From Paracrocinitomix sp039939375 (GTDB taxonomy: Bacteria > Bacteroidota > Bacteroidia > Flavobacteriales_D > Crocinitomicaceae), in assembly GCA_039939375.1 (NCBI GenBank), contig JBDVJO010000004.1:186001-250000 (forward strand): DNA of 64,000 nt, in the 5' to 3' direction. A program made the translations under genes and the position numbers. Every line of letters starts with the position of its first letter. The first letter of the stretch is position 1. The notes below the pieces were generated by a model that was not told the DNA's origin, ran no database searches, and saw only the letters and a program-made list of their open reading frames with translations. Below are positions 8,827 through 16,979 of this stretch, piece after piece.

Positions 8827-9189
8827 ATGGAAGCAGAATTAATGACCAAGAAAGAAATAGCTGAATCTTTTTCAAGAGGAAATTTTGATATCACCTTTCC
8901 TTATTTATCTGAAGGCGTTACATGGCGGATTGTGGGAGACAAAAAGCTTGTTGGTAAATCAGAAGTTGTTTCAAATTGTAAGATATCTGCTGCTAATCTT
9001 GATTTATCGCAGACAATTTTCACTACGGAGCAATTAATTAAAGATCATAACAAAGTTGTCATAAAAGGATCCGGTGAGTTTATAAGGCACGGTGAACGGG
9101 TTGATTTAATCGCTGCATGTGACATCTATGAATTTAATGACGATCATCAAATCACAAGTATTTCTTCCTATTGTATCGCTGAAAAATAA
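8827..9189 (+). CDS. SnoaL-like / NTF2-fold protein
   Basis: 120 residues from the ATG at 8827; a TTG at 8794 in the same frame would add 11 residues. The pattern (KKEIAESFSRGNFD, a WRIVGDKKLVGKSEV hairpin, and C-terminal strands RHGERVDLIAACDIYEF) fits the SnoaL-like NTF2 superfamily, a small cone-shaped fold used for ligand binding or simple catalysis. Substrate and role are unknown. The upstream 140 bases hold no other gene. Confidence 0.65.
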   Translation: MEAELMTKKEIAESFSRGNFDITFPYLSEGVTWRIVGDKKLVGKSEVVSNCKISAANLDLSQTIFTTEQLIKDHNKVVIKGSGEFIRHGERVDLIAACDIYEFNDDHQITSISSYCIAEK

Positions 9190-9376
9190 AGCTGTTTGCA
9201 GCACTTATTTTCCTGAAAGCACCAATTGACCTCAATCAAAATATCTAAAAAGCCCTTTAAAATTAGGTTTTCACTCTAATTTTAACTATATTCTTGATAA
9301 GAGAGCAGCTGATAAATCAATCGATTTACTGCAATACCAATCATTAATTTCATTAAACTTTCAAACGATTAACAAA

Positions 9377-9577
9377 ATGGACACACAACAAGAATTGAAT
9401 CAAAAAATCTTACAAACAATTACAAAAATTAGAAATGAACATCCAGAACTCGTGAAATATTTGACCGAAATGCCTGTGGTTCATTCTGATGACGAAGACG
9501 TGAATAAAAAAGCCCTCAAAGACTACCATGATTCTTTGATAAAACTATTGGCTGGATATAAAGAAAAACATAATTAA
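9377..9577 (+). CDS. Small hypothetical protein next to HPF-like gene
   Basis: 66 residues, helical, charged, with no signal peptide. No family recognised. It starts with MDTQQELNQKIL and contains a DDEDV acidic cluster. It lies 55 bases before the HPF/RaiA-like gene on the same strand. A real gene is likely because the ATG, length and codon use fit the neighbours, but support is limited. Confidence 0.55.
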   Translation: MDTQQELNQKILQTITKIRNEHPELVKYLTEMPVVHSDDEDVNKKALKDYHDSLIKLLAGYKEKHN

Positions 9578-9632
9578 TGCGTAAATTATACATCATATAA
9601 TATAATCAAACATTAATTTCTTATTACAAACT

Positions 9633-9947
9633 ATGACAATACAATTCAATACAGACAAAACCATTAGCGGTGAAGAAAGACAAGAAGCATATTTTACTAG
9701 CCAAATTAAAGAAGGCTTGGACCGATTTTCATCTCATATAACGAGAGTTGAAGTTCATTTAAAAGATGAAAATGGAAAAAAAGATGGATTCAATGACATT
9801 TCATGTCTTTTAGAAGCGAGAATGGAAGGAAGAAAACCACTTGCTGTTAACACAAAAGGCAATTCAACAAAAGAAGCTGTTAACAGCGCCATTGACAAAA
9901 TGACCAACGCCATGAATAAAATCATTGGCAAATTACAAGAACACTAA
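9633..9947 (+). CDS. HPF/RaiA-like ribosome-associated protein
   Basis: 104 residues. It resembles the S30AE/HPF-RaiA family: a short beta-alpha-beta-beta-beta-alpha domain with VEVHLKDENG, a following C-L-E-A-R strand and a long C-terminal helix (AVNSAIDKMTNAMNKIIGKL). Family members bind the 30S decoding centre and hibernate ribosomes in stationary phase or stress. The short form here lacks the C-terminal dimerisation domain of long HPF. A stem-loop separates it from the convergent DEAD-box helicase gene. Confidence 0.8.
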   Translation: MTIQFNTDKTISGEERQEAYFTSQIKEGLDRFSSHITRVEVHLKDENGKKDGFNDISCLLEARMEGRKPLAVNTKGNSTKEAVNSAIDKMTNAMNKIIGKLQEH

Positions 9948-9956
9948 ACAAGTAAC

Positions 9957-9992
9957 TTCCTTCTCGTTTGATTTTTTTCAGATGAGAAGGAA
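9957..9992. terminator. Stem-loop between convergent genes
   Basis: Nine-base arms TTCCTTCTC and GAGAAGGAA flank an 18-base loop between the HPF-like gene and the convergent DEAD-box gene. There is no long T-tract after either arm, so termination is plausible but weakly supported. Confidence 0.4.
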
Positions 9993-9996
9993 TAAT

Positions 9997-11118
9997 CTAA
10001 TACTTCATCTTCTGAATTCGCGTGAATTTGATTCCTAAATTACGTTCGTAAAACTTCAGTTGCTTGGCATCTTTATGCGTAATAATTGCCAATGCTGTTC
10101 CTTCTTTACCTGCTCTAGCCGTTCTACCAGAACGGTGAGTATAGTACTCTTCGTTTTGTGGTAACTCATAATGCACCACAAACGACAAATCTGGTATATC
10201 AATTCCTCTAGCAGCTACATCAGTTGCCACCAAAACATTTACGTTCGTATTTCTGAAAGCACGCATAACCTTATCGCGCTCTTTTTGCAGCAAATCACCG
10301 TGAATTTCATCTGCCTTCATGTTTTTTGCCTGCAATTGCTTGGTCAGTTTCTTAGCTGTATTCTTTGTTTTACAGAACACTACTCCCCTCTTGTTCTTTT
10401 CAGAATTCAAGAACTGCATTAAAACGTAAAGCTTTTCTTCTTCATCACAAACCAAATACTGATGATTGATCTGATTATTTACAATATTCTTTCCGCTAAC
10501 GGCCATTCTAGCAACATTTGGAGCAAGATATTTCGCAATCATGCGTTCGATATCTTTTGGAATAGTAGCAGAAAACAACCACTTGTTATTTACCGTCATT
10601 AAAGATGACAAGATATGCTCTAAGTCAATTTTAAACCCTAAAGTGAGCATTTCATCTGCCTCATCTAAAACAATCGTGTTCACAGCGCTCAGGTCTACGG
10701 CTTTTCTGTTGACCAAATCTACCAATCTGCCAGGGGTTGCAACCAAAACATGTGTTGTTCTCGCCAATCTGCTTAATTGCTTTTCAATGTGTTCACCACC
10801 ATAAACTGCCTCTGTAAAAATTGGATCAGTGAATTTGGTGAACTTAAACAATTGCTTAGCAATCTGTTTTCCTAATTCTCTTGTCGGGCAAAGAATTAAA
10901 GCCTGGATATTTTTATTACTTGGGTTTATTCGCTGAAGCAAAGGTAACCCAAATGCCGCCGTTTTACCGGTTCCGGTTTGTGCTTGAACCACAACGTCCA
11001 AATCATTTTGAAGTAAATGTGGAATCACTTGCGCTTGCACTTCAGTTGGTTCAGTGATCCCCATCTCTGTGAGACCTTTTACCAAGTCTTTATTTATACC
11101 AATTGTCTTAAAATTCAT
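9997..11118 (-). CDS. DEAD-box ATP-dependent RNA helicase, RhlE-like
   Basis: 373 residues with all helicase motifs: Q motif (EPTEVQAQ, 23-30), Walker A AQTGTGKT (46-53), PTRELGKQ, TPGRLVDL, DEAD box LDEADEM, SAT, and motif VI HRSGRTARAGKEG. Two RecA-like domains fill nearly the whole length; the basic C-terminal tail of RhlE/CsdA types is absent, so it is a minimal core helicase. Role is RNA remodelling, perhaps ribosome assembly or mRNA decay. Its gene is divergent from rlmF, a 23S rRNA methyltransferase, which fits a ribosome-biogenesis neighbourhood. Confidence 0.93.
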   Translation of the reverse strand: MNFKTIGINKDLVKGLTEMGITEPTEVQAQVIPHLLQNDLDVVVQAQTGTGKTAAFGLPLLQRINPSNKNIQALILCPTRELGKQIAKQLFKFTKFTDPIFTEAVYGGEHIEKQLSRLARTTHVLVATPGRLVDLVNRKAVDLSAVNTIVLDEADEMLTLGFKIDLEHILSSLMTVNNKWLFSATIPKDIERMIAKYLAPNVARMAVSGKNIVNNQINHQYLVCDEEEKLYVLMQFLNSEKNKRGVVFCKTKNTAKKLTKQLQAKNMKADEIHGDLLQKERDKVMRAFRNTNVNVLVATDVAARGIDIPDLSFVVHYELPQNEEYYTHRSGRTARAGKEGTALAIITHKDAKQLKFYERNLGIKFTRIQKMKY

Positions 11119-11187
11119 TGGTACAAAATTACGATTAAATAGATGTAAGCCAATTAAACTTTAACTTCGCAAAACAAAAGAGACATA

Positions 11188-12072
11188 ATGAAAAGAGAAG
11201 CACAGTTTCATTCCCGCAGCAGACATCATGGTCAGTATGACTTTAAACAGCTTTGCGCTTCAACCGAAGCTTTAAAAAATTACCTGATTAAAAACAAAAA
11301 AGGTGATGATACTATTGATTTTTCTGATGAAAAAGCGGTTAAATTATTGAATACAGCTTTACTAAAAACACATTATGGACTGGATTTTTGGGATATTCCT
11401 GAAGGATACCTTTGCCCACCAATTCCAGGACGCGCAGAATATATTCATCAAATAGCAGATTTAATCAAAGAAGATGTCCAGCATAAAGACAAGGTAACCT
11501 GTTTAGATATTGGCGTTGGAGCAAATTGCATTTATCCGATCATTGCAGCAAGTCAATACAAATGGAACTGTATTGGGTCAGAAATTGATCCCGTTTCTGT
11601 AGAATCTGCGAGCAAAATAGCTTCATCTAATGCGCTTTTAAAAAACAAAGTTGAAATTAGACAGCAAGCCAATCCGGATAATCTCTTTGCTGGGGTTATA
11701 AAGAAAAATGAACGTATAGATATTGTTATTTGCAACCCTCCTTTTTACAAGTCTCGTGCTGAAGCTGAAGCCGCAACAGCTCGTAAAAACAGAAACCTTC
11801 ACGCTTCTAAAAAAGAAGCCTTAGCCAAGAACTTTGGCGGTCAAGATGGTGAACTGTTTTGTGATGGTGGAGAGGTCAAATTTATTTCTAAAATGATCAA
11901 ACAGTCTGAAAAATATGCAAAGAACTGTACCTGGTTCAGCTGTTTAGTTTCTCAAGGAGATCATTTAAAAAAGTTTCACAAAGTCATGAAAGCCGTCAAC
12001 CCTAGAGAATATCAAGTAGTAGATATGAACTTCGGAAATAAAAAGAGCAGAATTTTGGCTTGGAGGTTTTAA
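11188..12072 (+). CDS. rlmF: 23S rRNA (adenine(1618)-N6)-methyltransferase
   Basis: 294 residues, about the family length. The N-terminus (HSRSRHHGQYDFKQL) is the RlmF signature, followed by a Rossmann methyltransferase core: SAM-binding LDIGVGANC (about 106-114), acidic residue loop GSEIDP, and the catalytic NPPF motif at 183-186 (ICNPPFYKSRAEA). It methylates A1618 (E. coli numbering) of 23S rRNA using S-adenosylmethionine. It is divergent from the helicase gene, with a 69-base intergenic region that should hold both promoters. Confidence 0.93.
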   Translation: MKREAQFHSRSRHHGQYDFKQLCASTEALKNYLIKNKKGDDTIDFSDEKAVKLLNTALLKTHYGLDFWDIPEGYLCPPIPGRAEYIHQIADLIKEDVQHKDKVTCLDIGVGANCIYPIIAASQYKWNCIGSEIDPVSVESASKIASSNALLKNKVEIRQQANPDNLFAGVIKKNERIDIVICNPPFYKSRAEAEAATARKNRNLHASKKEALAKNFGGQDGELFCDGGEVKFISKMIKQSEKYAKNCTWFSCLVSQGDHLKKFHKVMKAVNPREYQVVDMNFGNKKSRILAWRF

Positions 12073-12116
12073 TTTGAACATTTATGGATTTTCATTAAAT
12101 TGAACATCTATAAATT

Positions 12117-12857
12117 ATGAGCATACCTAAACCTAAATACTGCGGACAAGATTGGCTTGAAATGCAAGAAGCTGATGGAGGGAGAATTTGCGGAAAATGT
12201 GAAAATCTAATTGTAGATTTTAGAAAAAAGTCGTGGTCAGATATTCGATCTATTCAAGCATCATCCAACAATACCACATGCGGTCTTTATTCTAAAAAAC
12301 AGTTGAATAATTGGGATCCGCCTTCAAATTCAAAATTTGGATTTAACGCAGCTGCTGCTTCTGTCTTGCTGGGAATGTCTCAATTAATATCCAACACTGC
12401 CGCCGCACAGGAAAAACCAGCTGTAATTCAAACCATTCATAAAAGCACTGATAGCCTAAAAAACATCAATACTCAAGTTGAACAGCTTGCAACTATAAAG
12501 GGAAAAGTAATTGATCAAGAAACCGGTGAAGCTATACCTTTCGTTAAAATTGTCATCACTCAAAATGATATTCAAAAAGCATTCGCCACAACAGATTTTG
12601 ACGGACTGTATCAACTAAATGTTCCTGCTGACTCTATAAAAAACTACACATTGAGTTGTATTTTTGTAGGGTACGAAAAAGTAGAAATTGAAAACATTGC
12701 CATGGCCCCTCATAAAACTTCTATTTATGATATAGAAATGAGAAAAGCACCTGAACACATAGCTTTTTTTATTACTGTACCTACAAAAAAAGAAGAACGA
12801 AAGGCTAAAAGAAAAGCCCGAAAAGAGGCAAAAAAAGCACAAAAAAAGGAGCAGTAG
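12117..12857 (+). CDS. Membrane-anchored CarboxypepD_reg-like protein with Cys-rich cytoplasmic head
   Basis: 246 residues in three parts. Residues 1-75 are a Cys-rich head (KYCGQDW, ICGKCEN, TTCGLY) with a VDFR element, a known Bacteroidota module that may bind a metal. A hydrophobic segment follows (about 79-98, ending TAAAQ). Residues 125-215 form a carboxypeptidase regulatory-like beta domain (IKGKVIDQETGEAIPFVKIVI...GYEKVEI), usual in the periplasm. The tail is almost entirely Lys, Arg and Glu (from about 223). Head inside, beta domain outside is inferred. The stop codon lies in the loop of a hairpin that terminates the convergent gene. Confidence 0.78.
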   Translation: MSIPKPKYCGQDWLEMQEADGGRICGKCENLIVDFRKKSWSDIRSIQASSNNTTCGLYSKKQLNNWDPPSNSKFGFNAAAASVLLGMSQLISNTAAAQEKPAVIQTIHKSTDSLKNINTQVEQLATIKGKVIDQETGEAIPFVKIVITQNDIQKAFATTDFDGLYQLNVPADSIKNYTLSCIFVGYEKVEIENIAMAPHKTSIYDIEMRKAPEHIAFFITVPTKKEERKAKRKARKEAKKAQKKEQ

Positions 12858-12866
12858 AACTGCTCC
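12839..12866 (-). terminator. Rho-independent terminator of the minus-strand gene ending at 12894
   Basis: Perfect nine-base arms AGGAGCAGT and ACTGCTCCT with a three-base loop, read on the minus strand into a run of seven T. The loop coincides with the TAG stop codon (12855-12857) of the plus-strand gene, so the terminator sits in that gene's end. Confidence 0.8.
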
Positions 12867-12893
12867 TCAAAGTTAAACATTAAGTAATAGGGT

Positions 12894-13304
12894 TTATTTT
12901 CTTTTGTTTAACACAATTACTTTTCTTTCAAAATCTCCTCTTGCTCCTATCATCTCAAAAAGTAAAAAATTATCATCTTCTTGAATTAACTTATAGTAAT
13001 CGTAACCTATTCCACAACTTAAAAATGGAATTCCAAGTATTAAATCACCGTCCTTAACTTGTTCTTTTTGCAGTCCCCAAATCTTTGAATCTTCTGCTGA
13101 ATGAACCGTTGTTGTTAAGGCCATTAAATCCATCATGTGTGAATCCTCGTCTATCCATTCAGTTACATGGGTAAGACTTTTGTCAAGATGATAAACAGAT
13201 CCCTTGTAAATAATATCTGTTGTGGTGTTCTTTACTTCTTGACTAATAGAATTAAATCCTGCGAATAAACAAACGGCAATTAAAAGTGACTTAAGGTTTT
13301 TCAT
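12894..13304 (-). CDS. Exported hypothetical protein
   Basis: 136 residues with a signal peptide (MKNLKSLLIAVCLFAGFNSISQ). The mature part is a small beta-rich domain without recognised motifs. Gene is single, with the T9SS protein gene upstream on the same strand 49 bases away (its stop at 13353), so read-through or co-transcription is possible; a TAATTTTG element at 13355-13348 on the minus strand could be its own promoter. Function unknown; periplasmic or secreted. Confidence 0.65.
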   Translation of the reverse strand: MKNLKSLLIAVCLFAGFNSISQEVKNTTTDIIYKGSVYHLDKSLTHVTEWIDEDSHMMDLMALTTTVHSAEDSKIWGLQKEQVKDGDLILGIPFLSCGIGYDYYKLIQEDDNFLLFEMIGARGDFERKVIVLNKRK

Positions 13305-13352
13305 TGGTTCTAGTTTTTGTTATTCAAACTAAAAGCAATTGCCGTGCCAAAA

Positions 13353-15413
13353 TTATTGCACCACTAATTTCATTCGCTGATAATTGTTATCAGCATTCAG
13401 CTCTAGCAAATAAACACCTTTTCTGAGTTGAGAAACATCAACAAAGCCATTTCCATTGTACACACCTTGTTTTACTATTTTTCCGTTCAAATCAAAGAGT
13501 TGATATGATATACTTTCATTCGTATTTATGGTAAATTCAGTTGTAGCGGGGTTAGGATAAATTTCAAATAAAGCCTGCTCCTCGTTTTCTGAAGACGCCC
13601 AGCCTAAATAAACAACGATTGAGGTAATGCATCCATTAGCGTCTTTAATATGAATCAAACAATAACCTCCGGCCGAACCGCTAAACACACCAGAGTTTTG
13701 CCAAGTAGCACCACCAGTATAACTGTATTGATAAGGACCTACTCCACCAATTCCGCCAACCTCAAAATGGCCATCAGCATTTCCAATAGTTGGTGGTGTA
13801 ACATAGTATAAATAAGGTTCTAGTGGAGCTGCCGCACCTTCTACTTTTTCAACATGATTCAAAGAGCATTGAGAATTTAAACTCACAGTAAAACTGTAAG
13901 ATCCATTGCATAAATTTTCAATTATCCCTGTCGTATCTCCTGGTGATAACGTTGTAGTCATTGAATAGCCCCCTGGCCCTGTAATTTCAAGTAAATAAGT
14001 TGAATCAGCATGGGCATTAACAATCACCCACTCAATGGCACCGTCACAAGAATCGTAACAGGTTTCAAAATAAGCAGTTGTCTCAATTTCAAGAATGCAA
14101 TCTGTCGTACTCGGGTCTATTGCCAAAGCCACTGAAGTATCTTCACACCCAGCACCATCTTTCACATAAACTTCATAATCCAAAGAGCCTGGCAATCCGG
14201 AAAAAACATTATTAGATTGCCAATTTGATCCGTTCAAAGAAAACGTATAGTTCGAATTATTTCCTCCAGTAGGATAACAGGTTATTTTACCGTCAATCAT
14301 AGTTGTATTCTCATGGGTACAAGAAACTTGCTCATAATCTAAGGTTAGCTGCTGAGATACCGTGTCCCCTGAGCCATCAATAATCAGAAAAAGGTATTCT
14401 CCAAGGCAATAATCAACCACAATCCAATCAGGCAGTACATTGTTATAGTCTCCAAGTAAGACCGGGGTTGACGAAACGTCATAAAACTTGAAGTTATAAG
14501 GAGGATTTGACACAAATTCTTCTATCCCAAAATGCACAGTAGCATCACATAAGCCACATCCATTTAACACTTGAGTCCACATATAAGATTCAAAACCTAA
14601 ATTGACATAAGACGAATCACCGCAGGCGCTATCGTTTACTGCCCAAATTAAATAATCATCTGTCAGCAAATTACTGAAGGTTCCTGTTGTATCACCAGGC
14701 GCTAAGACAATTGAGTCTATCGCTCCGCCTTGTTCAATATAAATAACATGGGCTTGGTCTAATTCTGCATTTTCAAAATACCATCCAATTTGACCGTCAG
14801 CAGTTGTATCATCTGTAGCATAAATTGGGTTCGTAAATAAATCTAAATAGCACGGAGGTGGTGGCGGTGGATAATTCATAATCACATTTTGGATTGAAAT
14901 CATACATCCATTTGCATCTGTGACCGTGCAGTTGTAATTTCCTGGTGCTAAACCGGTAAAATTTGGAGAGGCTTGGCCTGGACCAAAGTTCAAAGAATAA
15001 ATGTAGGGAGCAGTTCCGTTTGAAACATTAACATCTAAAGTTCCATTTATATAAGTATTGTTTTCAACAAAACCTGTCATTGGTGGTGGTGATAAAACAG
15101 TTACCCAAGTCCCTGTGGTATCATCATTTACATCCACTGCAGCTATATAATAGGTTCCACTGCAAGCCGTGCCAAATATACCACTTCCAGTATTCGCAGT
15201 AAAAGTAATACTCCCAAAAACCGAAGCTGAGTTGGAATCATCAGATAACCAATAGACGGTATAATCTGAGTTATTATTTACATCTGAATAATCAAATTCA
15301 ATATATCCTCCACATCCTCCGCAGGGATCAAAACCTGAGGTATTCAATGTTATCTGGGCATTTACTGAGAAGCCCCACAAAAGAGCGGCAATTAAGAAGG
15401 CAAAATTTTTCAT
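13353..15413 (-). CDS. T9SS type A sorting-domain adhesin with SprB-like repeats
   Basis: 686 residues from the ATG at 15413. The frame extends upstream to 15479, but only the 15413 start gives a clean signal peptide (MKNFAFLIAALLWGFSVNAQ). The body is a chain of beta-sandwich modules of SprB type, recognised by endings such as VTDANGCMIS, VKDGAGCEDTS and IKDANGCITS and PGDTTG segments. The C-terminus (FEIYPNPATTEFTIN to the end) is a type A T9SS sorting domain with the GVYLLEL strand. Predicted to be exported and anchored on the cell surface. A TATATTTA element at -7 with TTTG 20 bases upstream could be its promoter. Confidence 0.88.
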   Translation of the reverse strand: MKNFAFLIAALLWGFSVNAQITLNTSGFDPCGGCGGYIEFDYSDVNNNSDYTVYWLSDDSNSASVFGSITFTANTGSGIFGTACSGTYYIAAVDVNDDTTGTWVTVLSPPPMTGFVENNTYINGTLDVNVSNGTAPYIYSLNFGPGQASPNFTGLAPGNYNCTVTDANGCMISIQNVIMNYPPPPPPCYLDLFTNPIYATDDTTADGQIGWYFENAELDQAHVIYIEQGGAIDSIVLAPGDTTGTFSNLLTDDYLIWAVNDSACGDSSYVNLGFESYMWTQVLNGCGLCDATVHFGIEEFVSNPPYNFKFYDVSSTPVLLGDYNNVLPDWIVVDYCLGEYLFLIIDGSGDTVSQQLTLDYEQVSCTHENTTMIDGKITCYPTGGNNSNYTFSLNGSNWQSNNVFSGLPGSLDYEVYVKDGAGCEDTSVALAIDPSTTDCILEIETTAYFETCYDSCDGAIEWVIVNAHADSTYLLEITGPGGYSMTTTLSPGDTTGIIENLCNGSYSFTVSLNSQCSLNHVEKVEGAAAPLEPYLYYVTPPTIGNADGHFEVGGIGGVGPYQYSYTGGATWQNSGVFSGSAGGYCLIHIKDANGCITSIVVYLGWASSENEEQALFEIYPNPATTEFTINTNESISYQLFDLNGKIVKQGVYNGNGFVDVSQLRKGVYLLELNADNNYQRMKLVVQ

Positions 15414-15593
15414 ACGTTTTGGGTGGTATAAATATAAAACTAATTGCTTAGTCTTACAAATGACGCTTTTTAAATCCATTAGTTGCTCTCATCTTCTTCA
15501 AATAATCTAACAGTTTTAACATTTTTTAAAAATTTCAAGTGACACATTTTGAGCCTTCGTGCGTTCTAAATAGTAAACAGACAAACTCAAGAT

Positions 15594-16772
15594 ATGACAA
15601 AAGCAACATTAACCACATTTGCAACAGGCTTTGTTGGAGCCATTACGGGAGTAGCCATAACCTTCTCCTTATTATCTAATCAACCAGATCAGCAGGTTCA
15701 AAAAACGGAGCATACACCGGTACTTCAGTCGTCCGTATTTGATGTATCATATGATGATGACAAGCAGCTGACAGCCAATAGTACAGCTTACCCAGATTTA
15801 ACTTTAGCAGCTGAGCAAACAGTAGAATCTGTCGTGCATATTCAAACCAAGTTTGTGACAGAAGAAATTACTTTTGATCCTTTTTTGAAGTTGTTTTACG
15901 GAGAAGATGGCTACAGAAAACGCCAGCGTCATGGTCAGGCATCTGGTTCAGGGGTTGTAATTTCTCCTGAAGGATATATTGTGACCAACAACCATGTGGT
16001 GCAAGATGCGCAAGAAGTGACAGTGAATTTAAATCAAAAAATATATCCTGCCACTATAATCGGAACAGACCCGTCAACAGATTTAGCGGTAATAAAAATT
16101 GAAGGCCATGGTTTAAATTATTCAGAATTTGGTAACTCAGATGAACTGAGACTTGGAGAATGGGTATTAGCCGTGGGGAATCCGCTTAATTTACAATCTA
16201 CAGTCACTGCAGGAATCGTATCTGCAAAAAACAGAAACATAGATTTATTGACCTCAAGTTACAATCCTGATGAAAAAGTGTTCCCAATAGAATCTTTTAT
16301 TCAAACAGATGCAGCCGTCAATTCTGGAAACTCTGGAGGTGCTTTAGTGAACAAAAGAGGTGAACTTGTTGGAATTAACACGGCCATTTCATCTGGAACC
16401 GGATATTATACGGGATATTCGTTCGCCGTGCCATCTAACATAGTAAAGAAAGTAACTTATGATCTGATCAAATATGGAGAGGTAAAACGCGTACAATTAG
16501 GAATCAATATCATGGATAACAATTCAGAGGTGCAAGGTTTAAATAACCTATCTACCAATAAAGGTGTGGTAGTAACCGGTGTAGTTGCAGACGGAAACGC
16601 AAGCAATAACGGTATGAAAGTAAAAGATATTATCCTTGCTGTTGGAAACCAAGAGGTGAATTCAACTTCTGAGTTGCAAGCTAAATTAGCCATGTACAAC
16701 CCAGGCGATAAGGTCAAAATACGATTAATGCGTGGTGAAGTTCAAAAAGATGTAGATATCGTTTTACATTAA
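15594..16772 (+). CDS. HtrA/DegQ-type serine protease
   Basis: 392 residues. An N-terminal membrane or signal segment (residues 4-28) leads to a trypsin-like protease with an intact triad: His134 (TNNHVVQ), Asp163 (STDLAVI) and Ser247 (NSGNSGGAL). One PDZ domain follows (about 295-390, with GVVADGNASNNGMKVKDII). One PDZ rather than two makes it DegS-like in layout; it is periplasmic and either membrane-tethered or released. Role is envelope protein quality control, relevant to heavy export of large surface proteins next to it. Confidence 0.93.
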   Translation: MTKATLTTFATGFVGAITGVAITFSLLSNQPDQQVQKTEHTPVLQSSVFDVSYDDDKQLTANSTAYPDLTLAAEQTVESVVHIQTKFVTEEITFDPFLKLFYGEDGYRKRQRHGQASGSGVVISPEGYIVTNNHVVQDAQEVTVNLNQKIYPATIIGTDPSTDLAVIKIEGHGLNYSEFGNSDELRLGEWVLAVGNPLNLQSTVTAGIVSAKNRNIDLLTSSYNPDEKVFPIESFIQTDAAVNSGNSGGALVNKRGELVGINTAISSGTGYYTGYSFAVPSNIVKKVTYDLIKYGEVKRVQLGINIMDNNSEVQGLNNLSTNKGVVVTGVVADGNASNNGMKVKDIILAVGNQEVNSTSELQAKLAMYNPGDKVKIRLMRGEVQKDVDIVLH

Positions 16773-16925
16773 GATGTTTTGGCTGCTTTAACGGGCTTTT
16801 CGCTGTATACTTTGTTCGTGACTTCGATTACCTCAGCCACCTACAAAGTGATGCCGCTACTATCCCTAGCAGTAATTCTACAAGCTTAATGAAACAAGCG
16901 TTAAAAGTTTTAAAAATGCGATCAT

Positions 16926-16966
16926 AAAAAAAGCCCCAAACCTTGAAAAAGGAATGGGGCTTTTTG
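16926..16966. terminator. Bidirectional Rho-independent terminator
   Basis: Stem AAAAAGCCCCA/TGGGGCTTTTT (16928-16938 and 16955-16965) with an inner CCTT/AAGG stem. It has A-tract before and T-tract after, so it can end both the protease gene and the convergent T9SS gene. Confidence 0.85.
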
Positions 16967-16979
16967 ATTTTTATATCGA

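Noticed and set aside
8684..9189. Possible frameshift separating the pseudouridine-synthase N domain from its catalytic domain
   Set aside because: No catalytic HRLD-type sequence is found in any frame downstream; the next gene is an unrelated SnoaL-like protein.
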